Below are positions 9,575 through 17,510 of a DNA stretch of 64,000 nucleotides, piece after piece (the first letter of the stretch is position 1; each line of letters opens with the position of its first letter). The position numbers and the translations under genes are program-made. The DNA is from Sporisorium sorghi (Eukaryota; Basidiomycota; Ustilaginomycetes; Ustilaginales; Ustilaginaceae): positions 62,001-126,000 of the forward strand of contig JALCCG010000021.1 in assembly GCA_023212695.1 (NCBI GenBank), given 5' to 3'. The notes beneath the pieces are model-generated. The model made no database searches. It saw only the letters and a program-made list of their open reading frames with translations, and was not told where the DNA came from.

Positions 9575-9920
9575 AATCCTCGGCACGCGTGTTGTTACCG
9601 CGTGCGGCTATCGTTGGCTCGCCTGATGATGGGAACGCGCGTGCCTATCGTCGGCTTGCTTGATGATGTCATCAAGCTCGCAAATTCTCTGCTCACTTGA
9701 TAATGACAGCGAGCTCGCACTAATCCCCGGTCCGCTCGATGATTTCGCCACGTTCGCCTATCCTCAGCTCGCTTGCATAATGACAACGGGTTCAGCTATT
9801 CTCAGCTCTTTTGATAGTGCACCGATCCTCGGCTTGCTTGATGATGGGAACGCGCGGGCCTATCGTCTACTCGCCTGATGATGTCACCGCATTCCCCTTT
9901 CCTCAGCTCGCTTGGTGAGT
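9575..9920. repeat. Degenerate tandem repeat, about 37-base unit, nine to ten copies
   Basis: The core CTCGCYTGATGATG recurs with its TGATGATG-like part at 9624, 9661, 9698, 9737, 9774, 9812, 9839, 9876 and 9913. Spacing is 37-39 bases except for one 27-base interval. Units are related but diverged, for example TATCGTTGGCTCGCCTGAT and TATCGTCGGCTTGCTTGAT. There are no conserved-repeat/unique-spacer boundaries. Short frames through it have no ribosome sites. Confidence 0.75.
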
Positions 9921-9972
9921 AACACACACACATACCCACCATCTGCCCTGCTTGCTTGGCAATGGCCGGATC

Positions 9973-10154
9973 TAACGGACCGAGGGTACGCTATTATCAA
10001 TAATCCGCATGATTTCGTGGTTTATCGGACACCACAGCCGTTATTTAGCAAAAAAACCGTGCGTACCCGCAATTAAAGGCAAAATAAGGTCCCTACGGTC
10101 CGTTATAATTTGAAAAGTACTATTTTTGCGGTAATAGCGTACTCAGGGTCCGTA
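9973..10154. repeat. Inverted-repeat element of about 180 bases
   Basis: The left arm 9973-9996 (TAACGGACCGAGGGTACGC then TATTA) is matched in inverse by 10132-10154 (TAATAGCGTACTCAGGGTCC then GTA), about 19 of 23 positions. A third related segment, CTACGGTCCGTTAT, lies at 10094-10107. No ORF is inside. It resembles a short interspersed palindromic element, but the family cannot be named from sequence alone. Confidence 0.6.
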
Positions 10155-10204
10155 AGCATAGACGGGCATCCGTCAAGAGAAGTTCTAGTTACCATGTTTG
10201 GTAG

Positions 10205-10590
10205 AGCTCAAGCGCCATAGCAACTCCTGCTTTCCACATTGGTGTTCAATAGTTAGTTACAGATTCATTGATTAGTCATAACATTTACTTTCCACTCTTG
10301 GCGCTCAATAGCCACAGACTCGTTGATACGCATAGATTTTCTCCAGATTGGTGCTCAAAAGTTACAGATTCATTTGGTTAGTCATAACATTTACTTTCCA
10401 CTCTTGGCGCTCAATAGTCACGGACTCTTTGAACAGCATAGATTTGCTCCACGTTGGTGCTCAAAAGTTACAGATTCATTTGGTTAGTCATAACATTTAC
10501 TTTCCACTCTCGGCTTTCAATAGCCACAGACTCGTTGAATGGGCATAGATTTACTCCACATTGGCGCTCAATAGCCACAGATTCGATGGA
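10205..10590. repeat. Higher-order tandem repeat, 106-base period
   Basis: The block AGTCATAACATTTACTTTCC starts at 10274, 10380 and 10486, exactly 106 bases apart each time. Each 106-base unit is built of two related halves of about 50 and 56 bases, both beginning TTGGYGCTCAAWAG followed by YYACAGAYTC. Partial half-units flank both ends. The short ORFs running through it only reflect the repeat and lack ribosome sites. Confidence 0.85.
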
Positions 10591-10716
10591 TTATCTTAGG
10601 TTTTTCCCCTTCCTCACCGCAGATTCCCCTTCTACTTAAGGGACTAGACAGCCAAGAGACGGCCGAGTCATTTTTATGACCCAGCAGCCTCTGGGCTGAC
10701 AACGTATTCCGTGACC

Positions 10717-11493
10717 TTATACGATGCCTGGAGCTGTCTCGAGTCGGATGATTTGTTTCATCAGCTTTTTCAGCATGACGGACGCTTTGACCCGAAGAGG
10801 GAGGCTGTCCGAGACATGAAGCCGGTAAGCACCCTGAAGAATCGCGTGCTTCAGCTCGGCAACAGTTTCACAGGGCATATCCAGCTCGTTGTAGACACTT
10901 CCATATTGCAGGCATTGATGGGTATCGCTGCCCGCCGTCACCGGCTTGCCGAGTTTGGCGGCAAAACGCTGGACCTGATCCTGATTGGCCTCACAGCCGT
11001 ATTGGTACATGTCCTTGGCATTGAGATCAAAGGCATCCAGACGCTGGAGCTGGCTGTGGTCCAAATGATGGAGTGGCGTGCTCTCCCGGAACGGATGGGC
11101 TCCGATTTTGAGCAGTGGCAGGGCTTCGGCCAGATCCATCAGATCATCAAAGGGAATAAAAGCGCCCTTCTCCGTATAATCGTTCAACTGGCGGCGGGTT
11201 TCCAGAATGAACTCCTTCCGTCCGATGAGCAGAATGTGGCCGGTCTCCCGAATGTCGACTTCCATGCCGGGGAATATTTTTAAACCGCCTGCATCATAAT
11301 ACTCGCCATTGTAAGGAAACATTCGGTCCAGCTGCTGGTACACCTCGTCGAAGTTGCGTGTGTTAAAATGCTCGGTGAGCGCGAGTGCATGCAGCCCGTT
11401 ATCCATGGCTTCGCGGACCATCTCTTCATAGTAGGTCTGTGAGAAGTCTGATGCCTTGGACAATTTGGCATGGGTGTGCAGATCAATCTTCAT
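10717..11493 (-). CDS. PHP-domain phosphoesterase/hydrolase
   Basis: A 258-residue metal-dependent hydrolase of the PHP superfamily, related to histidinol-phosphatase and YcdX-type enzymes. Metal-binding motifs are visible: DLHTHAKLSK at the N-terminus, LALTEHFN, FPGMEVDI, GAHPFRE, and the C-terminal AGSDTHQ. The substrate is unknown. The ATG at 11493 is chosen over an upstream in-frame TTG because AAGGAGTG stands seven bases before it. It lies 33 bases behind the ECF transporter T subunit on the same strand and is probably in the same operon, so it may act on the imported compound or a derivative of it (inference). Confidence 0.85.
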   Translation of the reverse strand: MKIDLHTHAKLSKASDFSQTYYEEMVREAMDNGLHALALTEHFNTRNFDEVYQQLDRMFPYNGEYYDAGGLKIFPGMEVDIRETGHILLIGRKEFILETRRQLNDYTEKGAFIPFDDLMDLAEALPLLKIGAHPFRESTPLHHLDHSQLQRLDAFDLNAKDMYQYGCEANQDQVQRFAAKLGKPVTAGSDTHQCLQYGSVYNELDMPCETVAELKHAILQGAYRLHVSDSLPLRVKASVMLKKLMKQIIRLETAPGIV

Positions 11494-11526
11494 ATTCAAA
11501 CACTCCTTATAAAATCTGTATTAGAG

Positions 11527-12336
11527 TTAGCCGACCCAGAACAGCAGAGCCGTATATCCGGCGGTACCTGATAGGAAGAGCATATCCCGCGACGTTAGTT
11601 TCAGATGGGACAGCTTCAGCTTCTTCGCTGCCGGATTCTTCATGCCATAAGAAAAACCGCGGGTTTCCAGCGCTTCCACCGTCGTGCGGGAACGCTTGGC
11701 CGTGGCCAGCATTAATGGGAAGAAGGACAGCACCAGCAGCTTCAAATAATAGACGCCGAGCCGCCAGTAGAGAAAGCCGGGTTGATCCGGCGCTTTACCC
11801 CGCAGTCGGTAGGAGAGCAGCACATGGCGGAACTCCTCGAACAGTACCGGCAGAATCCGGTAGCCGTAAGACAGACTGAACGAGAAAGCGGCCGGCATGC
11901 CGAGCGCCAACAGACCGTCGCTGATTTTTTCAGGATCCATTCCGGAGAAGACCGTGATGCTGGCCAGCGACACGACCGATAGCTTGAGCGTCAGCTTCAG
12001 CAGCGGCAAGGCCGAGCTGATGTCCCCGCCAAAAAAGAGAGACAGGATAAACAGCCAGCCGACTTGCCCGATCAAGCCCAGACAGAGGACTAAAATAATA
12101 AACGGCGTTACCCGCGACAGGATCGTGGTGACCACCATCATGAGAAACAATCCGGCCAGCACCGTCATACTGGAGATAAACCATGGCGCGATGGCAAAAA
12201 ACAGATACCAGATCAGCATCCCGCGCGGATCGAGCCGAGATAGCGTGGCATGACCGCTCCCATAGGCGGTATTCATCAGCTCAAGCTGAATGCGTTCGAT
12301 GGTAATTTTGTTAAACCAGCTGCGGACGAGCTGCAT
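11527..12336 (-). CDS. ECF transporter T component (EcfT-like permease)
   Basis: The 269-residue integral membrane scaffold of an energy-coupling-factor importer, joining the ATPases to the substrate-binding S subunit. Several hydrophobic segments are followed by the C-terminal coupling helices that carry the Ala-Arg-Gly type motifs of this family (SYRLRGKAPDQPG and KRSRTTVEALETRGFSYG). The ribosome site AGGAGGG precedes ATG, and the start overlaps the end of the ATPase gene by 26 bases, so the genes are coupled. Confidence 0.88.
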   Translation of the reverse strand: MQLVRSWFNKITIERIQLELMNTAYGSGHATLSRLDPRGMLIWYLFFAIAPWFISSMTVLAGLFLMMVVTTILSRVTPFIILVLCLGLIGQVGWLFILSLFFGGDISSALPLLKLTLKLSVVSLASITVFSGMDPEKISDGLLALGMPAAFSFSLSYGYRILPVLFEEFRHVLLSYRLRGKAPDQPGFLYWRLGVYYLKLLVLSFFPLMLATAKRSRTTVEALETRGFSYGMKNPAAKKLKLSHLKLTSRDMLFLSGTAGYTALLFWVG

Positions 12337-14368
12337 CGTGTCTTCCCTCCTGTTCTGTCATCATCGCGTATACATGCTGTGCCAACCCAGTGGGAGAGCT
12401 GTACGGCGGGTTGATGCCGAGCCTTGCGGATAAATCCATCATCTGGGTAGGCGCTAGCCCGGCTCGATGGATTAAGGCAGGATCAGCAAAAATGTCGGCA
12501 GCCGAGCCATCCCCAGCGACCATGCCATGATGCAGCACGATCACTCGGGTTGCCCATTGGTGGACCAACTGCATGTCATGCGTGGCGATGATGACCGTAC
12601 GGACCTGCTGCTCCAGCTCCTTCAGCGTGCCCAGCAGCTCTTCACGGGTGGCTAAATCCAGATTGGCGGTAGGCTCATCCAGCAGAATAAGATGAGGCAT
12701 CATCGCCGAGCCTATCGCCAGCGATACACGCCGCTGCTGCCCTCCACTGAGAAGCCGGGCATCTCGTTCCCTGAAGGGCTCGAGGCGGAAGTGGGCCAGC
12801 ATTCGATTGGCCCTGTCTTCCGCTTCCGGGTAGTGGCGGCTCGTCAAGCCGTAGGCAACTTCCTTATACACGCTATCCTCAATGAACATATCCTCCGGAT
12901 TCTGAAAGACATAAGCCACCTTTGAGGAGATCTGTTCCATCGACGATAACGCTGTGCTTTGTCCCATAATTTCCACAGAGCCGCTTGAAGGCTTGGCGAT
13001 TCCGGCGATCAGCTTCAGAAGGGACGATTTGCCTGCACCATTGTTGCCTACAAGAGCGATCCGTTCGCCTTCGTGCAAGCTCAAATCGATGCCTCGCAGC
13101 ACTTCATGATCTGCTTTTCGGATCGTGCGGTACCTTAGTGCGGCCTGATTCAACTGCACAATCGTGCTGTGCTTCCGGAACGGCTCTGCCACGTCTTCCC
13201 GCCCAGCCGTGCTGTGCTTCCAGAGCGGCCCTGCCACCTCTTCCTGCACAGCCGTGCTTGGCCTCCGATGCCTCTCTAACTCCTCTTCCTGCATCAGCAG
13301 TTCAGGAATTCCTCGCTTCGTGTGTAAGCCGGTAAAGAGGGCATCATCATTCGCTCCCGGAGCGGGTGGTTTGCGATTCATCTGTGAATGATCATCCTGC
13401 CGAGTTAGAAGATCGCGGAAGTAGATCTCGGCGGCTTCCGCGGTAATCGGATAAGGCTGCTTGATCGGAGATTCAGCGAATCCGGCAGTGCGGGAGCCGG
13501 ATCCGGAGCCGGAGCCGGTCGGCATCGGCTGTGCTCCAAGCGGACAGTCTGCAGCCATGTCGCTACGATTCAGCATGACCGCCAGCTGGACGGCCGCCTT
13601 GGTAACCTCTGGCGGCTGGATACCTAGCCGCTCCAGGTCCTCAAGGCTGTTCAGCGCCTCTGCTACGGGCCGCTGCCATCTTACGGTTCCCTGCTCCATC
13701 AGGCAGACTTCCTCACAGTAGTCGGCAATAAACTCTGTATGATGTTCAATTACAATGATGGTCTTCCCGTGTACGCGGTTCAGCTGGCGCAGCACATCAT
13801 ATACTTGCCTGGCATGCTGGGGGTCGAGCTGGGATACCGGCTCATCAACGACAAGAATATCCGGCTCCAGCGAGAGCGCTCCCGCCAAGGCGAGCAGATG
13901 CTTCTGACCGCCGCTCAGCTCCCATATGTAGCGGTCTTTCAGATGTGTCAGTCCGCACAGCTCAAGGGCGCGGGAACCCATCTCCCGATATTCGGCCAGA
14001 CCATAATTCAGCGGAGCGAATACCGCTTCATCCAGCACGGTCGGTCGGACCAGCTGGTTATCAAAATCCTGATATACATAACCCACCATACGGGACAGTT
14101 CCGAGACGGTATGCTTCTCGGCGGATAGCCCGCATATTTCAACGGTTCCCGTGAAATCCCCTGAATAATAATGGGGGATCAGGCCGTTGAACAGCTTGCA
14201 TAGCGTTGATTTGCCGCAGCCATTCCCGCCGATGATCGCCGTGAAGCTGCCCCGGCCAATCGTAAGGGAAGCTCCATTCAGCACCGGCTGCTCGGAGCCG
14301 GGATAGACAAACGTTACATCGGTTATGTTTACAGCCGGGACATTAGGATGGGGAACTTGTTTAGGCAT
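12311..14368 (-). CDS. ECF transporter ATPase, two ABC domains fused (EcfA-EcfA')
   Basis: A 685-residue protein that holds both ATPase subunits of an ECF transporter in one chain. Domain 1 has Walker A GGNGCGKST, signature LSGGQKHLLALAG and Walker B VVDEPVSQLD. Domain 2 has GNNGAGKSS, LSGGQQRRVSLAIG and LLDEPTANLD. Both look catalytically complete. The linker of roughly 160 residues contains a Gly/Ser run and a 15-residue tandem repeat. The ATG at 14368 is chosen because GGAG lies about ten bases upstream and because it forms an ATGCCTAA overlap with the stop of the S gene. Fused A-A' proteins are known in some vitamin ECF systems such as YkoD. Confidence 0.92.
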   Translation of the reverse strand: MPKQVPHPNVPAVNITDVTFVYPGSEQPVLNGASLTIGRGSFTAIIGGNGCGKSTLCKLFNGLIPHYYSGDFTGTVEICGLSAEKHTVSELSRMVGYVYQDFDNQLVRPTVLDEAVFAPLNYGLAEYREMGSRALELCGLTHLKDRYIWELSGGQKHLLALAGALSLEPDILVVDEPVSQLDPQHARQVYDVLRQLNRVHGKTIIVIEHHTEFIADYCEEVCLMEQGTVRWQRPVAEALNSLEDLERLGIQPPEVTKAAVQLAVMLNRSDMAADCPLGAQPMPTGSGSGSGSRTAGFAESPIKQPYPITAEAAEIYFRDLLTRQDDHSQMNRKPPAPGANDDALFTGLHTKRGIPELLMQEEELERHRRPSTAVQEEVAGPLWKHSTAGREDVAEPFRKHSTIVQLNQAALRYRTIRKADHEVLRGIDLSLHEGERIALVGNNGAGKSSLLKLIAGIAKPSSGSVEIMGQSTALSSMEQISSKVAYVFQNPEDMFIEDSVYKEVAYGLTSRHYPEAEDRANRMLAHFRLEPFRERDARLLSGGQQRRVSLAIGSAMMPHLILLDEPTANLDLATREELLGTLKELEQQVRTVIIATHDMQLVHQWATRVIVLHHGMVAGDGSAADIFADPALIHRAGLAPTQMMDLSARLGINPPYSSPTGLAQHVYAMMTEQEGRHDAARPQLV
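13164..13292. repeat. Coding 45-base tandem repeat in the EcfA linker
   Basis: GTGCTGTGCTTCC begins at 13164 and 13209, and the related GTGCTTGGCCTCC at 13254: exactly 45-base steps, so 15 residues per unit, keeping the frame. It encodes the KHST-containing part of the linker between the two ATPase domains. Confidence 0.8.
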
Positions 14369-15251
14369 AAGGCAGTTTCTCCGCTGCATGTTCTTCTTTC
14401 ATACTGCGGTTTCTGCGGACCCGCATGAACACCAGCACGGCCAGGGCGATAATCGCAGCTGCTGCGATACTGATCCAGATGGCGCCGACACCGAACCGAT
14501 CTGCAAAGCCGCTGTCCCATTCCCCGAAGTTCCAGTCCGTCTCGGAGAGGGATTCGGCTCCGAAGGCAACGAGCGCAAGCACGATCCCGAGGATAACCAG
14601 TTTCGGCGAGATGATGCCGGCCGCTTCATACTGGGTCAGCTTCTGCCGGGGCTTGATGCCAAGCAGCGGCTCGATTTTTCCATACAATCGGGGAACCAGA
14701 TATAATGTAGGCAGCAGGGCAAACAGAATGCCGGAGAACAGCACATCATTCAGGAAGCCGACGCCTTCAACCAGAACCACGCTCTGCGCAAGGCCGGGAA
14801 CGGCTTCAAATTCTTCGACGCCGATCCATACCTTGCCGATATCCACCAATGAGCTGCACAACTGATGGATGATAACGCCGGTCATGGCAGCAACGCCTAC
14901 TTGCGTCCGGTTAAGAGGATCCTTCACCATGCGTCCGGCAACGTACATGGCGAAGGAGAAGGTAAGGAATTTCTCCAGCTCGCCCAATCCACCGAATTGA
15001 CCCAGCATCAGTTCACCGAAGATGACCTCGCCAAGCGCCGCTCCTACAGCTGCATAAAAAGGATGAAACAGCATGCAAAGGGTGAGGGGGATAAAAGCGA
15101 AATACTCAACGGAAAGCTCGACAGGACCTAATCGGAATGACGGGATGAGCTCCGTGAACATGTTGGATAGTCCGTACAGGGACATGGACAGAACAAAGAT
15201 CATCATTTTCTGGGAAGATGTGAGGGTGTACGCCCGTGAATTGCTTGCCAT
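14361..15251 (-). CDS. ECF transporter S-component-like membrane protein, substrate unknown
   Basis: A 296-residue protein with about six to seven hydrophobic segments, first gene of the S-A-T-PHP operon. Its layout fits an S subunit: short N-terminus, membrane core with small residues (YAAVGAALGEVIFGELMLGQ), and a hydrophobic C-terminus. An extra membrane domain appears after residue 190, making it longer than the usual 180-220 residues. I could not match it to a vitamin-specific family such as ThiT, BioY, RibU or FolT. AAGGAGG lies eight bases before ATG. The divergent MurR/RpiR regulator suggests a sugar-phosphate-like or amino-sugar signal, but that is inference. Confidence 0.75.
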   Translation of the reverse strand: MASNSRAYTLTSSQKMMIFVLSMSLYGLSNMFTELIPSFRLGPVELSVEYFAFIPLTLCMLFHPFYAAVGAALGEVIFGELMLGQFGGLGELEKFLTFSFAMYVAGRMVKDPLNRTQVGVAAMTGVIIHQLCSSLVDIGKVWIGVEEFEAVPGLAQSVVLVEGVGFLNDVLFSGILFALLPTLYLVPRLYGKIEPLLGIKPRQKLTQYEAAGIISPKLVILGIVLALVAFGAESLSETDWNFGEWDSGFADRFGVGAIWISIAAAAIIALAVLVFMRVRRNRSMKEEHAAEKLPYA

Positions 15252-15334
15252 TAAGAAAAGCCTCCTTGGAAATGGGATTTGCTATTAGTATAGGAGGCGA
15301 TTATTAAAATGAACGGAGTAGTATGTCAACGCAG

Positions 15335-15350
15335 TGTAATATTTTTTACA
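15335..15350. promoter_or_regulatory. Possible operator between the ECF operon and the RpiR gene
   Basis: TGTAATATTTTTTACA has 5-base inverted arms (TGTAA/TTACA). It sits between divergent starts at 15251 and 15451, where a MurR/RpiR autoregulatory site would be expected. The assignment is inferred. Confidence 0.35.
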
Positions 15351-15450
15351 TAAATATAATCATGAAATAAAACTTACATAACAATCACGGCGTATGATGG
15401 ACTGGTAAGAAGACGCCCAAGATTCCCACTGTAGAAGGAGTGCAGCGCAA

Positions 15451-16293
15451 TTGAAGAACCTATTTTCCGATAAATCCGGATTCTCGCCGAGTCAGCTCAA
15501 AATCGCCGATTTCATCGAACGCTATCCCGAGGAGATGCTGTTCATGACGGAGCAGGAAATCGCGGACCGGCTGGGTACCAGCATTGCAACCGTATCCCGG
15601 TTCTGGCGTGCTGTCGGGTACGAGAATGCCAAGGCGTTTAAGCTGAAGCTTCGGGAGACCTCGGACAAGACACCGGCTGTGAAGCTGGAAAAAACGATAT
15701 CCGAGATGGATGCATCCAGCTTGCCGGTAAAGATGCTGGAGCAGGCCGTGCACCATCTTCAAGAGACATCGAAGAAGACGGATCCGGATGATCTGGAGCA
15801 GGCGGCCAGGCTGATGGCTTCGGCCAGACGTGTGTATGTGTATGCGCCGGGACCGTCCTTATCGCTCGGGGAGCTGTTATCGTATCGCCTGTCCCGGTTC
15901 GGCATGTCCATTCGGCTTATGGCCGGAAGCGGCCATAAGCTGCTGGAATCGCTCGCGCATTTGGAACAGGACGATGTCGTGCTCATCTTCAGCTTCACCC
16001 GAATGCTGCCGGAAACTGAGGTCATCCTGGACTGTGTGAGTCGTGTTCGAAATGCAGCCATCATGATCACCGACCGGGAGGATTTCCGGTATGGAACACC
16101 GGCTCAGCTCTCGTTTTTTGTCAGTCGGGGGGATATGGGAGAATTTCATTCCATGGTGACGCCGCTGCTGCTCGTGGAGCAGCTGATCTTGAGCATTGGC
16201 ATGCTGAACAAGGAGCAGGTGCTCAAGAAGCTGGATGATTTGGGGAAACTGCGGACAAGGTATGCGGATAAACTCCCGCGTGGGAAGGCGTAA
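15451..16293 (+). CDS. MurR/RpiR family transcriptional regulator
   Basis: A 280-residue DNA-binding regulator. The N-terminal helix-turn-helix of the RpiR type reads MTEQEIADRLGTSIATVSRF (about 31-50). The C-terminal half (about 125-260) is a SIS domain of the sugar-phosphate isomerase fold (VYVYAPGPSLSLGELLSYRL, VVLIFSFTRMLPE), which in this family senses phosphorylated sugars. The start is TTG with AAGGAG ten bases upstream. It faces away from the ECF transporter operon and probably controls it. A terminator follows. Confidence 0.9.
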   Translation: MKNLFSDKSGFSPSQLKIADFIERYPEEMLFMTEQEIADRLGTSIATVSRFWRAVGYENAKAFKLKLRETSDKTPAVKLEKTISEMDASSLPVKMLEQAVHHLQETSKKTDPDDLEQAARLMASARRVYVYAPGPSLSLGELLSYRLSRFGMSIRLMAGSGHKLLESLAHLEQDDVVLIFSFTRMLPETEVILDCVSRVRNAAIMITDREDFRYGTPAQLSFFVSRGDMGEFHSMVTPLLLVEQLILSIGMLNKEQVLKKLDDLGKLRTRYADKLPRGKA

Positions 16294-16336
16294 GGCTGCT
16301 GCCCGCTGATCGGAGCTTAAGCTATTTATAAGAAAC

Positions 16337-16377
16337 AAAAGTCTTTCAGGGATGGGATGGCCTGGAAGACTTTTTTT
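16337..16377 (+). terminator. Terminator after the RpiR gene
   Basis: AAAAGTCTTTCAGG pairs with CCTGGAAGACTTTT across a short loop, and a run of seven T ends the stem. Confidence 0.88.
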
Positions 16378-16426
16378 GTGTCTTTTGACGCAGAACCATT
16401 GGATTATTTATGTAATTTTGATATAG

Positions 16427-16648
16427 TTACGCTACCTCTATGATCTGACTTACCTCATCTTTGAATCCCCTGTTAGTACGGCAGTTTCTTTTAGGATCAC
16501 TCACGAATTTCCAGGCAAGGACGATAATATGGGTATTATCAGGGTCAGGCGCAAATCCGATAAGTATGTCATGAATCATGAATTGTAAATCGCCAGGCCC
16601 ATCGCGTGAGGAAAATGCATCTAACTTCGAATGAAGACGTAGTATGTG
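16427..16648 (-). pseudogene. 5'-truncated protein-coding fragment, family not recognised
   Basis: The minus strand is open for 73 codons down to TAA at 16427. It reads like real protein (for example MIHDILIGFAPDPDN and IIVLAWKFVSDP) but has no usable start: a stop codon lies just upstream at 16651-16649 and the first internal Met is at codon 24 without a ribosome site. It looks like the C-terminal remnant of a lost gene. The rest of the 16378-16757 gap shows nothing else. Confidence 0.4.
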
Positions 16649-16757
16649 TTATATCCTTCAGTTATCTATGGATTTATGGATGTTTGAGAGGCTGTTATAG
16701 GGAAGAACCAGGAAAAACCAGTTATCGCTCTTTAGGAGTAGGGGAGGTGTTAATTTC

Positions 16758-17501
16758 TTGAATGGCTCGAAACCTGTGAAGCTGCTCCTGCTTATGGCGG
16801 TTATCGCCATGGTGAATGTTGTGCTTGTTTCGCCCGGCTTGCTGGGATTCCACATCGGCGGCGACAGCGCCTTCGAGACGGCATCGGTTGTTACGGTATG
16901 GGTTGTCAGCGCTCTTCTATTGTTCTATGGCAGTTATGCCTTGTTATTCAAGTCTCCGGCTGTGAAGCCGATCAAAACGATTCAAACCCGCGAGGATTAC
17001 ATAAACTCCCTTCACCATTACCGCCATGTGAAAGTGCTGAAGAACGACATTGACCTTGCCCTGGACCAATTGGAACGAATCGAGAAAAAGAGAAGCGCGC
17101 TGCTAAGCGTTCTGGGTGAACGCTTTGAACCGACGGAGCTCAGCTACAAGAAATTCATGGCGGTCATTGACGAGGTGGAGAAACTCTTCTATCTCAATAT
17201 CAGAGGGATCCTTAACAAGCTTGGTGCCTTCACCGCTTCCGATTTCACGAATATGTCCAATCCGCAGAAATCAGCCCGGCTATCCAGCAAGGTCGCACAG
17301 AAGAAAACGGAACTGTACCAGGAGTACCTGGCATACGTTGCCGGTTATCTGGATGCCAACGAGGAAATTATGCTGAAGCTGGATAAGCTGCTGCTGGAAA
17401 TCTCATTACTGGGCAGTTCCGATTACCGGGATGTTGAAGATATGCCGTGCATGAAGGAAATCGATGCGTTGATCAAGCAAACCAAATTATACAAGCAATA
17501 A
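16758..17501 (+). CDS. XpaC-like membrane protein with long helical domain
   Basis: A 247-residue protein. Two hydrophobic segments (about 7-30 and 45-65) are followed by a helical, coiled-coil-prone cytoplasmic region, for example VLKNDIDLALDQLERIEKKR and TELYQEYLAYVAGYLDANEE. The architecture fits the XpaC family ('5-bromo-4-chloroindolyl phosphate hydrolysis protein'), and in Bacillus xpaC sits directly before a TelA-family gene, as here with one gene between. The family name comes from an old phenotype; the biochemical role is not settled. Start is TTG with GGGGAGGTG eight bases upstream. Nine bases separate it from the VWA gene. Confidence 0.6.
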   Translation: MNGSKPVKLLLLMAVIAMVNVVLVSPGLLGFHIGGDSAFETASVVTVWVVSALLLFYGSYALLFKSPAVKPIKTIQTREDYINSLHHYRHVKVLKNDIDLALDQLERIEKKRSALLSVLGERFEPTELSYKKFMAVIDEVEKLFYLNIRGILNKLGAFTASDFTNMSNPQKSARLSSKVAQKKTELYQEYLAYVAGYLDANEEIMLKLDKLLLEISLLGSSDYRDVEDMPCMKEIDALIKQTKLYKQ

Positions 17502-17510
17502 GAGAGGGAG

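Noticed and set aside
9491..9878. Short ORFs over the pst terminator and 37-base repeats
   Set aside because: They run through the terminator hairpin and degenerate repeats; no ribosome sites.
9575..10590. Possible CRISPR arrays
   Set aside because: The repeats abut each other or diverge; there are no constant repeats separated by unique spacers and no cas genes nearby.
10348..10639. Two short plus-strand ORFs inside the 106-base repeats
   Set aside because: They are the same repeat read twice, without ribosome sites or protein-like composition.
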